Source: Methanolinea sp. UBA275
GTDB taxonomy: Archaea; Halobacteriota; Methanomicrobia; Methanomicrobiales; Methanospirillaceae
Reading direction: 5' to 3'
DNA length: 44,711 bases
Assembly (NCBI GenBank): GCA_002506105.1
Contig: DAWU01000045.1
Coordinates: 1 to 44,711, forward strand
Below, one piece after another: positions 1-7,997 of the stretch. Position 1 is the first letter of the stretch. Every line of letters begins with the position of its first letter. Both the position numbers and the translations under genes were made by a program. Under the pieces are notes generated by a model that made no database searches, was not told the DNA's origin, and saw only the letters and a list, made by a program, of their open reading frames with translations.

Positions 1-178
1 TTACAGCTTATTAGGGACGGTACCAGAAAAGATGATCTGTTTAAGTATAAATAGTTGAGTTCTTAACTATAATCTCCTGTTCATCACGGTTATCCTTTGT
101 AGTATTATTTGTGCCTCCGACAAAATACGATTTGTGACCATCAGGCTATGAATTTTTTTTAATGTTTCCCACCAAGTA

Positions 179-187
179 TTTATAAAA
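179..187 (+). promoter_or_regulatory. TATA box of the 14-aa-repeat protein gene
   Basis: TTTATAAAA lies centred 27 bases upstream of the ATG at 210, with a purine-rich stretch just before it (ACCAAG) as a possible BRE. Archaeal transcription normally starts about 25 bases after the TATA centre, so the message would begin at or within a few bases of the ATG. This predicts a leaderless transcript and agrees with the lack of a Shine-Dalgarno sequence. A second A/T-rich TATA-like site is at about 43-53. Confidence 0.6.
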
Positions 188-209
188 TACGAACCCTAGT
201 AAATCCATC

Positions 210-590
210 ATGAAAATGCCTTTGCTTTATATTTTGGCGCTTATTGCAGCCTTTTCCCTGAGCTTCACATCCCCTGTGCTCGGATTCGAATTCCCCGATA
301 CTTCTCAATGGGGTTCTTCCACAGGTGCCGGACTTTTCAGCGGGTATACCCCCAGTAATTCCTTCGGTGCTGACCTTTTTAGCGGGTATACTCCGGGAAA
401 TTCCTTCAGCGCTTATCCTTTCACTGAATATACCCCAGGCAGCTTCTTCGGTGGTGACCCCTTCAGTAGTTCTACTCCAGGAAGCTTCTTTGGTGGTAAC
501 CCCTTCAGCGGATCTACTCCAGGAAGCTTCTTTGGTGCTGACCCCTTCAGCAGGTCCACATCGAGAAATTATATCACACCTATGAACTGA
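210..590 (+). CDS. Small secreted protein with five 14-residue tandem repeats
   Basis: 126 residues. An N-terminal signal peptide (Lys-Met, hydrophobic core to about residue 25) is followed by a short FPDT-containing lead. Residues 47-116 are five 14-residue repeats of the form TPGSFFGGDPFSxS, rich in Gly, Ser, Phe and Pro and lacking Cys. The protein ends just after the last repeat. I recognise no domain. The composition suggests an extended, exported, possibly wall-associated polypeptide. The only other protein of this style in the window is at 32261-32620 on the other strand. The ATG is placed by the TATA box 27 bases upstream. An overlapping +1-frame ORF is a repeat shadow. Function unknown. 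Confidence 0.75.
   Translation: MKMPLLYILALIAAFSLSFTSPVLGFEFPDTSQWGSSTGAGLFSGYTPSNSFGADLFSGYTPGNSFSAYPFTEYTPGSFFGGDPFSSSTPGSFFGGNPFSGSTPGSFFGADPFSRSTSRNYITPMN
348..557 (+). repeat. 42-bp coding tandem repeat, five units
   Basis: Five consecutive 42-base units encode the 14-residue repeats of the small secreted protein. The last three units are nearly identical (TPGSFFGGDPF, TPGSFFGGNPF, TPGSFFGADPF). The first two have diverged (TPSNSFGADLF, TPGNSFSAYPF). The gradient suggests recent expansion at the 3' end by slippage or unequal crossover. Confidence 0.85.
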
Positions 591-651
591 AACCTGCGGT
601 GCACAACCGTAAGGGCCCCCGGATCGTACCCCGAAATTATACCTCTTTTTT

Positions 652-1932
652 TTAGTTGGAAAGTGTGCTGTTGCCGGTCATTCTTATCCAGTATCCCTTG
701 AACGGATAGACGGAATTTGAATCGCTGTGACTCCCCGATCCATTTCTTACGATCAACGTCTCATAGAACTGCGATGAGGAATCAAATCCGATAATATGGT
801 CCCAGTGATCCAAGACAGACCCAAGTGCGTCCCGTGCGGGTACCGGCTGCACCACAGCGAACCCGATGGAATTCCATCCTGTGTAGAGTGGTTTTGAGGT
901 TGTACCCTGGATTGATCCTTGTGAATACGACAGTGAGACATACCGTGAGTCACCTGAATAGATCCAGATTCCGTCCAGGAGATCCACTGTATCACCGTAC
1001 AGTAATTGGATCCATACACCCTGCTCCCCGTCAAAGGTGAAGATCGAGCGCCCCTCCTTGTTTACTCCTGCAAACACAACATCTGCGGTATTATGCCCTT
1101 CAGCAAGGGTCGCGGGTACAGAAATGAAATTCCACCCGGGGTAGAGAAGCATTTCAGAGGCAGGCTGGGGCGTTGTTGAGGTCTGAGTAGGGGTATGAGT
1201 GGTGGTGGGAACTGTTGTCTCGGTGGTGGTGGGAACTGTTGTCTGGGTAGTGGTCGCTGTCGTGGTAGTTGTAGCAGTAGTTGTGATGGTTGTAGTGGTA
1301 GTAGCGGTCGCTGTGGGAGTGATCCCGTTTCCGACCTGGAGGGTCTGCGAAAGAGCGGTCTCCCCATCCACCAGGATGGTAATCGTAACACTCCCTTCAG
1401 AAACTCCATTTACCACAAAGGTAATTGCAGAATCCTCCGGGCCGGACTTACTTCCCTGAAGTGTCATGCTGGTCGTGATCGAGGTCGCATCGTGGGCAGC
1501 AGTGCCACCCAGCGAGATCAGATCATATGTCCCCGAAGGGATGGAGTAAGAATCTGTGGTCGAGTATACCCCATCCTGTGAGAGCCCCACTTTCTTCACC
1601 TGGTTGCCACCCTTCCTGAAAACGAGCTCGTTTGTCGAGGTATTCCAGAGCGTTGCGGAGAGGGATCCATCATTCAGGGAGAATGGAAGGAGAAGGTTTT
1701 CGAGTTCGAATGAGAAATTGCCTCCGGGGCTCGTGGCGAAGGATCCCTGGATCTGTATCGAGAAGAGGCTTGTGTCAGGAAGATCAGTGATCGAGATTGT
1801 GACCTGGTCCCCCTCGGCGATCTGATCTGGTGCAACAGAAATGGAGATCGCTGATACTGCAGGGACGAGGAGGAGCAGTGAACAGACAATGATGCATCGT
1901 CCCAGGCTCACCGGATCAACCCCGGAGTTCAT
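652..1932 (-). CDS. Secreted surface protein with Thr-rich linker
   Basis: 426 residues from the ATG at 1932. The longer frame from 2007 adds 25 polar Cys-containing residues before an otherwise normal signal peptide, so the internal Met is preferred. After the signal (about residues 1-29) comes a beta-rich domain with alternating Ser/Thr and hydrophobic residues. A linker of almost pure Thr with Ala, Pro and Gln follows. A C-terminal domain of about 165 residues has two PGWNFISVP / TGWNSIGFAV-type motifs and aromatic-rich strands. Thr/Pro linkers are typical of glycosylated archaeal surface proteins. No catalytic motif is visible. It converges with the small repeat gene. Likely extracellular; specific role unknown. 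Confidence 0.7.
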   Translation of the reverse strand: MNSGVDPVSLGRCIIVCSLLLLVPAVSAISISVAPDQIAEGDQVTISITDLPDTSLFSIQIQGSFATSPGGNFSFELENLLLPFSLNDGSLSATLWNTSTNELVFRKGGNQVKKVGLSQDGVYSTTDSYSIPSGTYDLISLGGTAAHDATSITTSMTLQGSKSGPEDSAITFVVNGVSEGSVTITILVDGETALSQTLQVGNGITPTATATTTTTITTTATTTTTATTTQTTVPTTTETTVPTTTHTPTQTSTTPQPASEMLLYPGWNFISVPATLAEGHNTADVVFAGVNKEGRSIFTFDGEQGVWIQLLYGDTVDLLDGIWIYSGDSRYVSLSYSQGSIQGTTSKPLYTGWNSIGFAVVQPVPARDALGSVLDHWDHIIGFDSSSQFYETLIVRNGSGSHSDSNSVYPFKGYWIRMTGNSTLSN

Positions 1933-2169
1933 ATACCCACATGGGCACGGGGAGTATTTATCGGTTCGGTGCCGGGCAGATACTGCATACAATCCTGGGA
2001 CTCCCATCCGGGAACCACGATCCTGCCATCAGACCCAATCTCCCGCCCATCCACCCGGGTTATCATGAGTGCTGCTGGTGATCTGGGGCACATTGACCTG
2101 AATGTTTGAAGTTTTTCACTGGAGGCTGTGAATTCGGTTTTTTAAAAGAAAATTGTGGAGTCCCCTCAT

Positions 2170-2610
2170 TCAACCCCGCGTGAGCGTATCTATGGCGACG
2201 TCGATCGGCTCGGCATCATCCACGTAAATAAGTTCCATCTCATCAGGAGTGATGAGAGAGCCGAACGTATACCCTCCACCACCTTCCACAACGGTAAACG
2301 ACCGTTCATCCCGGTTGATCACTCCCGCGAATTTTTCACTATCCTTTAATCCAGTAGGGTCCGTGAAAATGAAATCTCCTTTGAAGATACGGTCCTTCTG
2401 TTCAGTAACGCTCATGGTCATGACAGATCCCTTATACTCGGTGAAGCCCTGCCCTTCGACATACCCCGTCATGGTACCGGACCAGTTCCCGAGGAGGCTT
2501 GGATACCTTGGAGCCGGGGGAACAGGCTCACCTGGAGGCTGCGTGGTCATGCACCCCCCGATTATCACTGCCGTGAGAACAAGGATTCCTGCATAGAGAA
2601 TTGCTTTCAT
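2170..2610 (-). CDS. Putative lipoprotein
   Basis: 146 residues. The N-terminus has a hydrophobic core ending in a lipobox-like IIGGC with Cys at about residue 20, then a Pro-rich spacer. The mature part contains NWSGTMTGYVEGQGF and later FTVVEGGGGYTFG, a beta-strand-rich pattern like small lipocalin-type domains found in methanogen surface lipoproteins. The C-terminal segment is acidic. It is predicted to be exported and membrane-anchored. The protein at 12911-13369 has a similar WxGTW-type opening and may be a distant relative. No enzymatic motif is seen. Confidence 0.7.
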   Translation of the reverse strand: MKAILYAGILVLTAVIIGGCMTTQPPGEPVPPAPRYPSLLGNWSGTMTGYVEGQGFTEYKGSVMTMSVTEQKDRIFKGDFIFTDPTGLKDSEKFAGVINRDERSFTVVEGGGGYTFGSLITPDEMELIYVDDAEPIDVAIDTLTRG

Positions 2611-2709
2611 ACAGGATTAGCTCTCCTGCATGGGAGATAAAAAGTATCCTTTACACTGTACCGAATGTCCGGACTTTCCCGTGTTCGTATGAGGCTGATC
2701 TCCTGTGAA

Positions 2710-4482
2710 TTATCCTTGTGGGTGAAACCGGTACGAACTCTTCGGCACCAGTAATTCGAAACGGGCACCTTTCCCGGGCAGCCCTGTTTCCCTGATTGTA
2801 ATTCCGGTGATGGAGAGGATGCTCACACAGAGAAAGAGCCCGTATCCGGTGTGTTTGTAGTACCTTCTCTGGAAGATATCCTCCTTGTGCTCACCCGGCA
2901 CCCCCTCGCCATCATCTTCATACACGATCACGAGGCTGGATTCTCCTTCCTGGCACGAGATCCCGATCCTGGTCACGGTTCCGCCGTGGCGGATGGTATT
3001 CTCGAACAACGTGTAAAAAACTCTCCCGAACAGAGGATCTGCGTAGATCTCGACCCTTTCACACTTCACATTGAGCACGATGGGTACGAGAGGGACCGAT
3101 TCTGAGGCATTGAGTATGACTGATCTCAGGTCGAACCACCGGGGCGCCTGGGATCCGATATCCTGGTATTCCTTCGTGAACATTATCTGGTGTTCGATAT
3201 TCCTTACGGCACGCATCATAATCTCAAGATTTTCCTGGATCTTGGGATCCTGGTATTTCTCCTCCATCATCTCAAGATACCCCGTCAGCACGGTGAGCTG
3301 GTTGTTGATGTCATGGCGTATAATACGGTTCATCAGGTTCAGCTTGTCGTTTGCCTCGCTGATGGCATTGGAATACCGCATCAGTTCCAGGGTATGGGAT
3401 TCCATCTCCTTCTGGAGCATCTTCCTCTCGGTAATATCCCTGATCACCGCGAGCACGGTCGGCTCCCCTTTCATCTCGAAGAGCCGGGCGCTGATCTCAA
3501 TCGGGAGATGCTGCCCGTCCTTTTTCCTGCATTCGGTCTCATAGATGGCGTGCCCTCTCTCCAGGAGCCCGGCTGAAAGAGACCTTATCCGATCCCAGGA
3601 ACCTGACTCCATAATGTCTGAAAAAGACATCTCTAAAAGTTCATTTCCCGTATACCCGAAGATCTGGCCTGCCCTGTCATTCACCTCGAGGATCTTCCAC
3701 AGACCCTCTCCGGGCATAGTATGGACAATGATTCCGTCGTTGACATTCTGGACGAGGAGGCGGAGGCGTTCTTCGCTCTGCTTCAGTCGCAACTCTGAGA
3801 GCCGGGCGGCCTTCTCCGAGAGTGCAAGCATCTGCTTCTCCTGCTCATTCCGGAGATTGATATAGGTAAAGATGAGCAGAAGAAGCAGGAGGATCAGCAT
3901 CCCAATAAGCACCGGCAGGCAGGCCATGGCTATCCTTGCATACCAGTCACGTGCATCAATGTCCATCCCGAATATTGCGACGGGACTGCCGGTTGCGGGA
4001 TCGACAACGGGGATAATGCTGCTTATCCATGTACCCCATCGATCGGTAAATGGGCCTATTGTGGACTCTTTCCGATCCGAAAGCACCGAATTCAGGACTA
4101 CAGGGGAGACCTCGGAAAACACCTGCCCGGGTGGAGAATAACCTTCTGATCCGGGAGGTTCGGAATCGACCAGAAAAATGACGTCCCCGTCAGGCCGCAT
4201 CCCCATAATGTAAATGAACCGGATGAGCGGATCAGCAGCCTTGACACGGATCAATTCTTCCTTGACAGCGAGGTAATCTGGAGAAGTAAGGTCAGAATTC
4301 GTCCCTGTCATCATTACGACATTCCCGGGATCTATTCCTTCCTCAACAAGCCTGCTCTTCGTAAGGAGCTCCTGGCGTAACTTCTGGTCCTCCGCGTAGA
4401 CGGTCCAGGCGGTTGCCAGAAGACCGCCGGCAATGATCACGATCACGATGAAAAGGAGCCAGCGGTTGGTGGTACGGATCAT
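2710..4482 (-). CDS. Membrane histidine kinase with extracellular sensor and PAS domain
   Basis: 590 residues from the ATG at 4482; the frame opens five codons earlier at 4497. There are transmembrane segments at about residues 8-30 and 185-210. They flank a roughly 150-residue extracytoplasmic domain that looks Cache-like, for example the stretch ending IFGMDIDARDW. A PAS domain (about 235-355, ending VIRDITERK) is followed by a helical region with NRIIRHDINNQLTVLTGY, where His is the likely phosphoacceptor, and a HATPase_c domain (FENTIRHGG, YEDDGEGVP, TGYGLFLCVSI). The HDINNQL form is typical of methanogen kinases. No response regulator lies beside it, so its partner is elsewhere or it works through a domain-poor regulator. 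Confidence 0.9.
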   Translation of the reverse strand: MIRTTNRWLLFIVIVIIAGGLLATAWTVYAEDQKLRQELLTKSRLVEEGIDPGNVVMMTGTNSDLTSPDYLAVKEELIRVKAADPLIRFIYIMGMRPDGDVIFLVDSEPPGSEGYSPPGQVFSEVSPVVLNSVLSDRKESTIGPFTDRWGTWISSIIPVVDPATGSPVAIFGMDIDARDWYARIAMACLPVLIGMLILLLLLLIFTYINLRNEQEKQMLALSEKAARLSELRLKQSEERLRLLVQNVNDGIIVHTMPGEGLWKILEVNDRAGQIFGYTGNELLEMSFSDIMESGSWDRIRSLSAGLLERGHAIYETECRKKDGQHLPIEISARLFEMKGEPTVLAVIRDITERKMLQKEMESHTLELMRYSNAISEANDKLNLMNRIIRHDINNQLTVLTGYLEMMEEKYQDPKIQENLEIMMRAVRNIEHQIMFTKEYQDIGSQAPRWFDLRSVILNASESVPLVPIVLNVKCERVEIYADPLFGRVFYTLFENTIRHGGTVTRIGISCQEGESSLVIVYEDDGEGVPGEHKEDIFQRRYYKHTGYGLFLCVSILSITGITIRETGLPGKGARFELLVPKSSYRFHPQG

Positions 4483-4697
4483 GGTGACTCCCAACACAGC
4501 ATCCTGCAGGTCATCAGGCTCATTCTAATCCCGTGCATGGCTTTCCGTTCCGCGATTCCCGGCATTGCGTCCGGAAGACACGGATTGAATCAGCTTCATG
4601 GTTCTTTAATGCACTGCTGCATGCACACACCGGAATTTCGTTGATGGATATTCCTCAATCAATCCCCTAAAAAAAGCTTCCGATAGGGGGATACGTA

Positions 4698-4706
4698 ATT
4701 ATATCC
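4698..4706 (+). promoter_or_regulatory. Possible TATA box for the first PQQ/PKD gene
   Basis: An A/T run (AATTATATC) is centred near 4702. A start 25 bases downstream falls near 4727, two bases before the second in-frame ATG at 4729. This suggests that the message may be leaderless and that translation may begin at 4729 rather than 4711. Weaker than the other TATA boxes in the window. Confidence 0.35.
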
Positions 4707-4710
4707 GATC

Positions 4711-7230
4711 ATGACAATAACTCCAGCCATGCACAATCAAGGTGGCAGTGCGTCTCTACGAGCGGGAGCAGGGCTTCTCTTTATCGTATGTCTCTGGGCA
4801 TGTGCCCTGAGTGTCCCTTCTGTGTATGCGGATCGGGCCGCAAATCACACTCCAACGATGTTCCGGGCAGATCCCTGGCATTCCGGGATGAATGATGACG
4901 GGGGTATCACACCTATCGACACCCTGATCTGGATGAATATCTCCGGCGATCGGATATACTCAAGTCCTGCAGTAGTCGATGATGTGATCTATATCGGAAG
5001 CGATGACTACAATGTGTATGCCCTCGATGCAGAAACCGGGGCTGAGATATGGACCTATACGACAGGAGGCCGGGTCCTTACAAGTCCCGCGGTTGCAAAT
5101 GGTGTCGTCTACATTGGCAGTTACGATAATAACCTCTACGCACTCGATCAGGAGACAGGGACGTTCCTCTGGAGCTTTTCCATGCGGGGTTGGGTCACGG
5201 CAGACCCTGTGGTGATGGACGGTGTCGTCTACAGTGGGAGCCTGACCGATAAGTTCTATGCAATCGACGCATTCACCGGGGCTGAGCTCTGGAACGCATC
5301 GCTCGGGGAATATCCTTCTATCGATTCAAGTCCCGCCGTCGCTGACGGGGTCCTGTATGTGACGGGCGGCCAGACGATACTGTATGCCCTGGATGCATCG
5401 AATGGTGCAGAAGTCTGGAATTTCACCAGGGGAAGTGTGATATCTTCGAGCCCCTCGGTAGCAGACGGTATCGTATACGTCTCGAGCTGGGACAAGAATG
5501 TGTATGCACTGGATGCCCTGACAGGTGAAGAGATCTGGATCTTCCCGACCGGGGGCGATGCAGAGATGGCATCCTCCCCCGCGGTTGCATACGGCGTTGT
5601 CTACATTGGGAGCTGCGACAACAATGTCTATGCACTTGATGCACTCACTGGGGAGAAGATCTGGAACTATACCACCGGCGGCGTGGTCTATTCCAGTCCG
5701 ACCTATGCAAACGATGTCATATACGTGGGAAGCTGGGATCACCGCCTGTATGCACTTGACGCCCTTACCGGGGAGAAGATATGGGACTTCGAGACAGGAG
5801 CTCCCATCTTTTCAAGCCCCGCTGTGGCGGATGGTACCGTCTTCTTCGGGAGCCTTGACGGGAATATCTACGCGGTCGGTCAATCCCCGGACGCTCCTCC
5901 CTTCGCTGACTTTACTTCAAACGAGACATTTGGACTGGCCCCGATGACCGTCCAGTTCACCGATTCCTCGACAGGCCAGGAGCTTTCCTACCAGTGGGAC
6001 TTCGGTGACGGGACGGCAAACTCGACCGAGCAGAATCCGGTCCATACCTACATAGTGGGAGGCACGTATGACGTTGCGCTCACCGTGAGCAACAATGCCG
6101 GTTCAAGCACGCTCATGAAAGAAGGGTACATCACTGCCATGGAGCCAATCCCCCCCGTCGGCGGCGAGAAGGCGTACTACATGATCCATTCGAACGTCGA
6201 TGGGGCAGAAGTATACTTTAACGGCGATTGGTACGAAGGGACGATTGAGAATGGGACCCTGCTCGTCCAGACCTGCACCTCCTGCACGCCAGTATGGTCG
6301 TATACGATAAAGAAGTGCGGGTACTTCCCCCTGACCCAGGAGAATCACGAGTTCCCGGGCAAAGATGAGACCATCCACCTCTATGCAAACCTCACCGCCC
6401 CGAAAGAACCGCTGATTGCAGATTTTTCAGCGAATGTGACGGAAGCTTCCGCCCCTCCGCTGACCGTCCTGTTTACGAGTTCGCATATTGGCGTTGCAGG
6501 ATCCTGGAACTGGAGTTTCGGTGACGGGACGTATTCTGAAGAGGAAGATCCGGTCCACACCTACACAGCGCTCGGGAACTACACGGTCAGTCTCACGCTC
6601 TTCAACAGCGCCTGCCAGAACAACACAATGGAGAAGGTCCATTTTATCAGGATCCGCGAGAGACCCCCCTTCTTTGCTGACTTTTCGGTGAATCCCGGAT
6701 TTGGTCCCGCACCCATGACAGTCCGGTGCACCGACATGTCGACAGGAGATCCCACAAGGATCGTGTATGACTTCGGTGACGGTTTCAAAACAATGGGACG
6801 TGATGCGACTCATACCTACCGGTCACCGGGGACATATACCCTTACCCAGACTATCGCGAAATTCGATGCGGTGACGCGTTCCACCGAAAAGAGCACAGCC
6901 ACGAGGCAGGTGGAGGTCATCAAGGTCATCCCGGTAGGTCCGTTTGCAGCATTTTCTGCGTCGCCTGTGACCGGATCAGCCCCGCTCACGGTCACCTTCA
7001 AGGACGAATCGCTCGGCCAGGCGGCGTTCTTTATCTATGACACCGGAGACAATTTCCGGGCAATTGGCCGGGAAGTCACGTATACGTACCGGAATCCAGG
7101 GACATACACGGTGAGCCTCAAGGTGATGAAGATCGATACGAGAACAGGAAGGATACAGAGCGATATTGAGATCAAAGAGGACCTGATCACCGTCACTGCA
7201 GGACAGGAGCCTGCATTTCCTGCCATTTGA
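4711..7230 (+). CDS. Secreted PQQ-repeat propeller and PKD-domain surface protein
   Basis: 839 residues as drawn; a start at 4729 (MHNQGG) would give 833 and a more usual signal peptide. After the signal, about eight PQQ-type beta-propeller repeats span residues 70-395, each with SSPAVADGVVYIGS and NVYALDALTGE motifs. A PKD domain follows (about 400-475, YQWDFGDG). A roughly 80-residue PEGA-like insert contains a CTSC motif. Three more PKD-type units follow (WNWSFGDG, then two divergent ones with VYDFGDG and IYDTGDN). No C-terminal anchor is visible. These domains mediate protein-protein or carbohydrate contacts at methanogen surfaces. No PQQ-enzyme active site is evident, so dehydrogenase activity is not implied. 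The product is a smaller relative of the giant at 17266-22104. Confidence 0.85.
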   Translation: MTITPAMHNQGGSASLRAGAGLLFIVCLWACALSVPSVYADRAANHTPTMFRADPWHSGMNDDGGITPIDTLIWMNISGDRIYSSPAVVDDVIYIGSDDYNVYALDAETGAEIWTYTTGGRVLTSPAVANGVVYIGSYDNNLYALDQETGTFLWSFSMRGWVTADPVVMDGVVYSGSLTDKFYAIDAFTGAELWNASLGEYPSIDSSPAVADGVLYVTGGQTILYALDASNGAEVWNFTRGSVISSSPSVADGIVYVSSWDKNVYALDALTGEEIWIFPTGGDAEMASSPAVAYGVVYIGSCDNNVYALDALTGEKIWNYTTGGVVYSSPTYANDVIYVGSWDHRLYALDALTGEKIWDFETGAPIFSSPAVADGTVFFGSLDGNIYAVGQSPDAPPFADFTSNETFGLAPMTVQFTDSSTGQELSYQWDFGDGTANSTEQNPVHTYIVGGTYDVALTVSNNAGSSTLMKEGYITAMEPIPPVGGEKAYYMIHSNVDGAEVYFNGDWYEGTIENGTLLVQTCTSCTPVWSYTIKKCGYFPLTQENHEFPGKDETIHLYANLTAPKEPLIADFSANVTEASAPPLTVLFTSSHIGVAGSWNWSFGDGTYSEEEDPVHTYTALGNYTVSLTLFNSACQNNTMEKVHFIRIRERPPFFADFSVNPGFGPAPMTVRCTDMSTGDPTRIVYDFGDGFKTMGRDATHTYRSPGTYTLTQTIAKFDAVTRSTEKSTATRQVEVIKVIPVGPFAAFSASPVTGSAPLTVTFKDESLGQAAFFIYDTGDNFRAIGREVTYTYRNPGTYTVSLKVMKIDTRTGRIQSDIEIKEDLITVTAGQEPAFPAI

Positions 7231-7379
7231 GGGAGAAACAGAGAATTTTTTTCCTTTTTATTGAAGATTTCCCTCCCTTCAATACCAGGTATTTTCCTGA
7301 GAATACAACGAAATCCGCTTGTTCGGAAAGAGCATCCAACCGTGTCCGGATCCGGATGGCATTTCACTAAAAATAGGGA

Positions 7380-7745
7380 TCAGATCCATTCAAGATTGGT
7401 ATCGGTGAGAAATCCTCCGGCATTCCCGGTGTTGGGGGTGCCAGAGGGTTCAATGAGCATCACGGTGCACACGGTATCGCAAATCGGCTTATGTTCAACA
7501 CCACGGGGAATCACGGTCATCTCCCCTTCATGAAGGTGAAGGATCCTGTCCTGGAGGGCTATCTTCATCTGTCCCTCGATCACCAGGAACACCTCATCGG
7601 TCTCATCGTGTCTGTGCCAGATGAACTCGCGCTTTGCTTTGACGAGTTTGAAGTCAATATTGTTCATCCTGGCGATGAGATTATAGGCATGCAGGTCATG
7701 GATACGATCCGCTTTCTCCTTAAGGTTGACAACGCGTATCTCCAT
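7380..7745 (-). CDS. Cupin-domain protein
   Basis: 121 residues, a single-domain small beta-barrel. The first cupin motif is WHRHDETDEVFLVIEG, giving the two His and Glu metal ligands. The second is EGEMTVIPRGVEHKP, with the fourth-ligand His. This matches cupin_2 proteins in length and ligand spacing. The spacing and complete ligands suggest a metal-binding fold; the substrate cannot be told from sequence. The ATG at 7745 has no strong SD and no operon partner: neighbours on both sides are on the opposite strand. Confidence 0.85.
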   Translation of the reverse strand: MEIRVVNLKEKADRIHDLHAYNLIARMNNIDFKLVKAKREFIWHRHDETDEVFLVIEGQMKIALQDRILHLHEGEMTVIPRGVEHKPICDTVCTVMLIEPSGTPNTGNAGGFLTDTNLEWI

Positions 7746-7997
7746 TTCTCCTCAACCCAGTGATATCCGCATCACATACTGGCCTTCCTTCACATCATGG
7801 TGCCGCAAGGAAAGAGCGGTATCAACGCATTTACCATTTTCCTTCTCTTTTGTCTTCTGGAAACCACTCCTCATCGTTCCCGCATGGGATATTGGGCACT
7901 TCGTTGAACACCAGTGTCAATGAATGTATGAAGCCTTCATCCCAGAAGACTGATATACTGTCGGAGCGATGCCTCTGCGTAAGGAGATCATGAAGAC

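Noticed and set aside
1..209. Tail of a gene entering from the left edge on the minus strand
   Set aside because: The frame ending at the TAA in bases 1-3 is closed by a stop at 67-69 and has no start or coding character.
1195..1581. Gly/Cys/Val-rich plus-strand ORFs opposite the Thr linker
   Set aside because: Antisense shadow of the low-complexity Thr-codon stretch of the secreted protein at 652-1932.
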